DNA of 64,000 bases from Filosporella fistucella (lineage: Eukaryota > Ascomycota > Leotiomycetes > Helotiales), in NCBI GenBank assembly GCA_030077755.1, contig JAQJZZ010000010.1, positions 3,038,001 through 3,102,000 on the forward strand, read 5' to 3'. This document shows, in pieces, positions 58,010 through 64,000 of the stretch; the first letter of the stretch is position 1, and each line of letters begins with the position of its first letter. The notes beneath the pieces are model-generated. The model did no database searches, had not been told where the DNA came from, and worked only from the letters and a program-made list of their open reading frames with translations. Position numbers and translations under genes: made by a program.

Positions 58010-58625
58010 CTCGGTCGGTCTTTTGGTCGGCCTTTGAGGTTTGACGGGAACTTGTATGTATTCAACGGTATTCAAATGCCGTAGGCATCTGCAGAACCTT
58101 CTATATCTATGGAAAATGATGAAAATGCGTGAAACTCATGACTTTCCTTTTGTCTCAAGCCACACTGCAAGAAATCTACCTAGCCTCGGTGTAGTGTGGG
58201 GAAGTTGCGGGGTATCTTGATCCATTATTTGGCAGAGAAAATCCCATCATGCGGCGTAGGAATGTATATAATAACCACATCGGGATTGAGATCACGACTC
58301 CTGAATGAGATAATTCAAAATCTCATGATAGATATGAAGGACACAATAGAGAGTAAGCAGCCACAATGTCGGCAGGAAGACTCCCCTCGTGGCCCTAGCA
58401 TTCCAGAAGAACTGCTTACCTAATCGACACCCAGTCAAGTTCGCTGTTCTTTCCCCCGGAAATGCAACGGGATTTCTCAATAACCAACTTTCCCACGACC
58501 GGCCTTCTCTCCGCATGTACATAGTCTAATACAGCTTCTCAATTTACACATTCATTTTCTCCTCTGATATATGTGATGTGTTTCAAGCAATTGACCATTT
58601 TTTTTAGGACCATTCGATAGCAACT
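58010..58625. other. Intergenic; divergent promoter of paraoxonase-like and flavocytochrome b2 genes
   Basis: About 616 bp. A run of eight T residues lies near 58600, just before the flavocytochrome start. No specific regulatory site identified. Confidence 0.5.
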
Positions 58626-60204
58626 ATGGCACGAGTCGTGACTGTTCAAGAAATTTCGAAGCACAATGTGCCAGAAGACCTTTGGATAGTGGTTGACAAT
58701 ACAGTTTACAACTTGACGGAATTCGCCCCAGAACACCCTGGTGGCGCTGCCAGTAAGTTTCGCCCCTCAATTGTGCACAAGAACTGACAACCATAGTCAT
58801 TCAACGTTATGCCGGCCGCGATGCTTCAATAGCCTACAACGAAATCCACGCTCCCTCCCTCATCAAAAAGTCCCTCGAATCTTCGAAAATAATTGGCACA
58901 CTCGATCCCTCCTCCATAACAGAACAATGGGCCAAGCCTCCACCTGCCGTCTCAAAATCTATCTCGCCGGACTCAAAGCCTGATCTCGATACTTTCATAA
59001 GCACCTACGACTTCGTAGATGCTGCTCAACAGACATTAACTCCTAAGACATGGGCATTCTATTCCTCTGCAGCAACAGATTTACATACAAAGGCACAAAA
59101 TACTGCCGCATATGCAGATATTGGACTTCGGCCACGAATACTTTGTGATGTCAAGGATGTAGACACGCGGACTACTATGTTGGGTCAGAAAATGGCTGTG
59201 CCAATCTGGTGTGCACCTGCGGCTATGGCCAAGATGGTTCACCCAGATGGTGAGAAGGGAATAGCGGCGGGGTGTCGAGCGAAGGGAATTCCTCAATGCG
59301 TTTCTACCAATGCCTCGTTTCCCATCGCAGAGATCATTGAGAGTGTAAGTGAAGAGGGAAAATACGGCGAGGATGATGGCACAATTCCGTTCTTCTTCCA
59401 ACTTTATGTCGATAAGCAGAGAGAGAAGAGCGAGAAATTACTGAAGGATGTGGAGAATTTGGGAGTAAAAGCTATATTTGTGACTGTCGACGCCCCAGTG
59501 CCAGGGAAGAGAGAAGCGGACGAAAGGGTAAAAGCAGACGAGAGCTTGGTTACACCAATGAGTGGTGCGAAGGCGAAGAATGACTCGAAAGGTGGGGCAT
59601 TGGGAAGAATAATGGGATCGTATATCGACGCGTCACTTTCTTGGAAAGATCTCCCTTGGTTGAGAAGAGCGACGAAGTTGCCTATCATACTGAAGGGCGT
59701 GCAGACGTCTATGGACGCGAAGAGAGCTGCAGATGTGGGAATTGAGGGAATCGTGTTGAGCAATCACGGAGGAAGGAGCTTAGATACAGCACCTGCACCT
59801 GTATTGCTCCTACTGGAGCTGCAGAAGAACTGTCCTGAAGTGTTCGATAAGATGGAGGTCTTCGTCGATGGCGGAATAAACAGAGGGACAGATATCTTCA
59901 AGGCACTGTGTCTTGGAGCGAAGAGCGTCGGTATCGGCAGAGGATTCCTATTCGCTCTCAATTATGGGAGTGAGGGTGTTGAGAAGTTTGTCGACAGTAA
60001 GTAGCTTATGGACACTGGAAGTACGAATATGGCTGACATTCTGCAGTTCTGAAGGATGAGCTCGAGACTACAATGCGTATGATGGGCGTAACGGATCTCA
60101 GCCAAGTACATCCAGGCATGTTGAATACCGGCAAGGTTGATCATTTGATTCCAGGTGGAGATCACCACCCGTATGCCAAGTGGCGGCCGAAAGCGAGGAT
60201 ATAG
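58626..60204 (+). CDS. CYB2-like: Flavocytochrome b2-type L-lactate / 2-hydroxyacid dehydrogenase
   Basis: Three exons: 58626-58752, 58797-59996, 60047-60204; 494 residues. N-terminal cytochrome b5 domain with EHPGG (heme His37; second His60 in NEIHAPS), then an FMN-dependent TIM barrel: WAFYSSAATD (catalytic Tyr), PIWCAPAAMAKMVHPDGE, FFFQLYVD, VTVDAPVPGKRE, LPIILKGVQ (Lys), VLSNHGGRSLDTAPA (catalytic His and FMN Arg), EVFVDGGINRGTDIFKAL, GIGRGFLFAL. Oxidises L-lactate or similar to the 2-keto acid and passes electrons via heme to cytochrome c. No N-terminal mitochondrial presequence precedes the b5 domain, unlike yeast Cyb2; the C-terminus is ...KARI, a weak resemblance to a peroxisomal signal. 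Location therefore uncertain. Confidence 0.93.
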
Positions 60205-60685
60205 AGCAGAAACTCTGCTCGATTGGCCATGATGTACAATTACAAAATATACATAGATTATTCCTTCCAGTTGTATCATACAAACAATTTTCCATCATTT
60301 GGAGCCATAACGTGCCCACTCTCGGTACCTAGCCTAGCAGTTCTGGTGATAGAGGTCCAGGACGATGTGACTTTCCGGTATTTTACCTGGCTAACAATCA
60401 CACCAGACTTCATCTGTAGACATCCATTGGATCTGGGGCGAGCCAATGGGATACAAATGCACATTTGCGAGTTTCTCAACATGGCAGTCCAATCAGCAGC
60501 TCGAAACACATCAATCCTAGTCGCCACAGCCTCACGAAATATTTAAAAGTACAATTACAACTCAAAAATTTTAACCTCTCACCTGTGTCCATCATCTTGC
60601 GGCTCTCTCCTCATGCTTTGGTCTCACTCTACTATGCAAATGGTCAGAAATTACACACTCATTCTCTACGACACTTATTCCTGCG
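60205..60685. other. Intergenic
   Basis: About 480 bp; no gene supported. Confidence 0.5.
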
Positions 60686-63091
60686 ATGGAAGATCATACC
60701 TCAACACCTGAGGCGCCGGCAGCACCTATCAGCTTACAGGCGACCAGAATTGCTCTTCGACATGCCGTAAACAAGGAGCAAGCATCGCCAACAAAAAAGA
60801 TCACGTCCATTGTTGCTCATGAGGCTGAACAACTTGGCCAAAAAAATTGCCAACCCGAGGGATACTTTACGCCAACCGTGTGTCCTCATTGGGATTGCAA
60901 AGGCGAAGGCCAAACATATAATTCCATGGATGATTATAATTCGCATCGTCAGAAATCCCATCAGGACGTCTATTGGTGTACAGTCCGGTCTTGTACTGGA
61001 AATTCCCGCAATCAACGTGAACGCACAAAACATTTGCATAATTTTCATCATCTTTATGATTGGCAATATCACTGCCCTTACTGCGATTGGGTAACCACCG
61101 GGAGGTTTATGCTAAATAAACATGTTTATGATAAACACCCAGATCGCCCTTCAATTGAGTCGCTGACGAAAGATCAAGCAATCGAACGATATGGCCGATG
61201 GAATATGAATGAGGCAATAGTCGCGTCGCGAACGGGTGCTAAGCAGGTAAAGTGAGTGTCACCTTGCTGCTGATAGACACCCTCTTGTCCTCGACTGTCA
61301 TAATTAGGGATGCCTACATCTAATAGCTTTAAGCTGAGCACTACATCTTGGATCAGATCAAGCTGTCGCTGTTTCACTGTTTGCTTGTATTAAGGCTGGC
61401 TTTGAGGCTACTAGAAGCTGACAGCAACAGGTATGAGGACTCAGAGACGGTGGTATCCAGGGTGAGCAAGGAGATCACTGAAGAAGAAGAAAAAGAGCAG
61501 AAGAAAGAGGATGGAGAAGAAAAGATTGAGCTGGGAGAGCAGCGCGGCGAGCAAAATAGAAACAGATTACTTTCAGGTTTACTAAATGCAGCTAAGCAAG
61601 CCATCATCGACCAGGTCATGGAAGACTTCTGGCTTTTGGTTGATCGAAAATGGGACGGAGGCTTTTCCGATTGTGCTGGACAATCTCCTACTTCCGCAGG
61701 GGATGCCAATCTTCAGACTCCCACCACAGGTACGACTACATCTCAAGCCAGTAAATACAAGAGAAAGCATTCAGGGAAAGATGATCGCTCAGATGGGCAA
61801 GACGAAGAGGGAGATGATGATGAGCGTTTGCCAAGGAAAAAGCCAGACAACAGAGTGATCTCCGATCGTTTGCATCCGAAATTTTCCTGTCCATTTCGAA
61901 AACATGATCCACTAAAGTATAATATCACCACCCACCGTCTATGCGCGTTGAATCCATGGCATACCATTGCTCGATTGAAGTAAGTTACTGCATAGTTGTC
62001 CATATGTATCGCTAAACTTCTATAGGGAACACCTCTACCGGATTCATAAAGCACCGCTGTACTGTAAAAGATGCTGGGAAGTGTTCAGCTGCGAGGAACT
62101 ATTGAACACTCATGAGACGGTTGCAAAAGTAACCATATGCGAGACGGTTCCCGGGTTTCCCCCAAGCGGGGTTACGCCTGCGCAGATTGAGCAATTGAAG
62201 TCAAGAAATTACAATCGAACCGATCAAGAGAAGTGGCGAGAGATTTTCAAGATTCTCTTTCCTACTGAAACCGATGTCCCCTCCCCATGTAAGTTGATTT
62301 ACAAATAACCAAGCTGGCTACTCACGTGAACAATAGACTTTGAGCAACCCACTGAATATGCACCGATGTCCCCAGGCTCACAAATTCTGGGTGAGTATGA
62401 GAGCTTCCTCCACACCGAGCTTCCAAATCGTTTCCGAAATAGAATAGAACAGATTGTGATGGAGCAAGTCGAACCTCTCGGGGCTTCACTACTTGCCAAC
62501 ATGACCGATATCATTCGTGAATGCCAGGAACAACTATCCCGTGAATTCAGGGGGAAATTGCACTTGGCTGACGTTTCTATTCGTTCTCCAAAACCACCAA
62601 CAAGCGCCTTTGAACTAGCACCCGCCTCTCAGAAGAAACCCCCAGCATCAAATGAAGTACCAATTGATCAGCCGCCGCTGGACTTCGAGGCGGTAATGCA
62701 GGTTCCTCCGCTATCCGAGCCCTACAAGTTCGGAGATTTCGCTTCAATGGGATCATTCGAATCCACACACGATGACAAAGTACGAAATGACAATTCGGAT
62801 TCAGGGTATGGCACGAGCTCTCTATGTAACCACACAGGTGGATGCGGTTGTGCCGGCCCATCAAGTTACCCTCGTACCCAGGATTTCGAACTGCAGTCAT
62901 CAGCACCTTTAGACGCGACAGTAACTGATTTTTCTATTTTCGATTCTATAGACTGGGGAGGTCTCAACTATGAGGTAATGGATCCTATACTTGCCATGAG
63001 AGATTTTGAGACAGATGCTGGCTTTCAAGTGGTCACTGCTGCGAAATCTATTGACGATGCAGAGGGCGGGACTGAAGGAGGGTCGATATAG
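60686..63091 (+). CDS. C2H2 zinc-finger regulator-like protein (Leotiomycete-type family)
   Basis: Four exons: 60686-61251, 61431-61979, 62026-62288, 62337-63091; 710 residues. First exon: paired C2H2-like fingers (CPHWDCKGEG...HRQKSH, WCTVRSCTG...HLHNFH, CPYCDWVTT...HVYDKH). The 179 nt intron 1 joins ...AKQVK to YEDSETVV in phase, linking two ORFs that otherwise lack a start for the second. Middle: acidic EEEEKEQKKEDGEEK, then a KFSCPFRKHDPLKYN...RLCALNPWHTIARLKEHLYR plus CKRCWEVF block and EKWREIFKILFP, a pattern I know from many fungal C2H2 proteins. C-terminus Ser/Pro-rich with an acidic end. Probably nuclear; target unknown. The exon 1-2 link is the least sure part. Confidence 0.7.
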
Positions 63092-64000
63092 ATATGTCTC
63101 TCATGTCGTTCGGCTGTAGATTGATCCTGATTGCCGTGGAATATAGAAATAAAAATAACACAGAGAGTACATACAATATTCAACTAGACTCGTCTGAACG
63201 AGTATCAATACAAGGTCTTCAGTTCAAGAACTCATCGTGTGATCCTTGGCCTGCTACGGATTACGCACCCTCAAAGGTGGCAGGTAACTTTCAGTCATGA
63301 TTGTTACACGATTACGTATGCAAGTATGCTATCGCTCTTCAATGTTTTCCACAATGAATAGCACAACATACAGGATACTCGTCGTTAATTTCCCACCATA
63401 TCGAGTTAGTTAACTCACAAAGAGTCGTCAACTATCTATGCGGTTAAGATTAAGTTCGGACCATCGCCTCCGTTGACATTGTAGGCCTAGCCTGGACCGA
63501 GGACCCCACTGTGAATCACCTCGGGAACATTCCTAGGCTACCACGTTAGGAGATTTTCGGATGGCCGATGGATTGAAGAAGGAGGAATTTGTATTTTGCA
63601 CCAGTCAGAGCAAATTCTGGAATGCAGTCTTCCTTTGGCAGCACCCGAACACGCTTTTTGCACGTCGTTAACAGCCGTATCTGAATTCCCTTGGAAAGCT
63701 TCATCCCGCTGTAGCTATCTATACCTCTTGCCGCGTATTCTAGCTAATTATATGAAACACGCGCCAAGTGGTTTAAGTAAAGTCAGAGGCAGTATTACTA
63801 ATTTGTACTTCAAGAGTGAGTATGATAGATGCAAGAGCAAGGGAGACACGGGTGGGATTGTGCCGATCTGGGGATGGTAAGACAGGATGTCAGTTTTATT
63901 GCCCTTAGCACATGCCAAATACGGTTTCACCTTGTTTGGCCTGTTAAAGAAATCAAATTTTCATGCATCCTTGAGTTTCTTCTACTGCTATTTCAAGGAG
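63092..64000. other. Intergenic to right edge
   Basis: About 900 bp; short ORFs at 63094 and 63596 show no domain. Nothing recognised. Confidence 0.5.

Noticed and set aside
61348..61430. Separate gene start for the downstream C2H2 ORF
   Set aside because: The open stretch begins at TTG; an in-phase splice from the upstream exon explains it better.
1..64000. CRISPR array, rRNA, or intact transposon
   Set aside because: No regularly spaced repeats, no rRNA-like sequence, and no transposase or reverse-transcriptase motif seen; gene structure is eukaryotic.

Overview
This window looks like nuclear DNA of a filamentous ascomycete. Coding density is moderate. Most genes are split by short introns (about 41-180 nt) with GT..AG ends and CTAAC/CTGAC-like branch sites. 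The gene content is typical of Pezizomycotina: IRC22, Utp3/Sas10, ENA-type Na+ ATPase, subgroup-C-like chitinase, CYPs, ABCG, flavocytochrome b2 and a CorA-like relic of the kind common in Leotiomycetes. My best guess is Leotiomycetes/Helotiales, but this rests on family resemblance only. No rRNA, tRNA, CRISPR array or intact transposon was recognised. Exon boundaries were worked out by hand; every multi-exon model given closes in frame over its whole length.

Layout. 1-4 kb: IRC22 (minus strand, running off the left edge), a secreted six-cysteine peptide with a Kex2 site, and a small Gly/Gln-rich protein. 4.9-8.3 kb: ENA-type P-type ATPase with PacC-like sites upstream. 9.6-11.1 kb: a decayed locus (zinc-ribbon ORF plus a CorA-like C-terminal relic). 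11.8-13.5 kb: secreted M14 carboxypeptidase. 14.3-23.2 kb: P450, membrane RING/NF-X1 protein, SDR and a second P450 with two GC-AG introns. 23.4-28.7 kb: an orphan protein and an amino-acid permease. 31.6-33.8 kb: GH18 chitinase with CBM18 modules at both ends. 34.1 kb: relic of a lactate-monooxygenase-like FMN enzyme. 34.5-36.4 kb: Utp3/Sas10. 37.6-38.3 kb: a cysteine-rich secreted-type ORF with no ATG and an in-frame stop. 39.2-43.5 kb: a small protein, an ATP-grasp protein and an acidic protein. 44.2 kb: peroxiredoxin. 45.6-50.2 kb: two 2OG-Fe(II) oxygenases flanking an anion:cation symporter-type MFS permease. 52.4 kb: tiny spliced membrane-protein candidate. 53.1-60.2 kb: ABCG transporter with a Cys-rich ectodomain, paraoxonase-like beta-propeller and flavocytochrome b2. 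60.7-63.1 kb: C2H2-type regulator.

How the genes may work together. Most are independent housekeeping or nutrition genes. Three neighbourhoods look more than random: (a) SDR and P450 divergently arranged with another P450 nearby, possibly a small oxidative pathway; (b) oxygenase-permease-oxygenase, with a 377 bp divergent promoter holding a perfect CTCGGCCGAG palindrome and GATA-type sites, suggestive of a regulated nutrient-use unit; (c) ABCG exporter, putative lactonase and L-2-hydroxyacid dehydrogenase. The pathway links are inferences.
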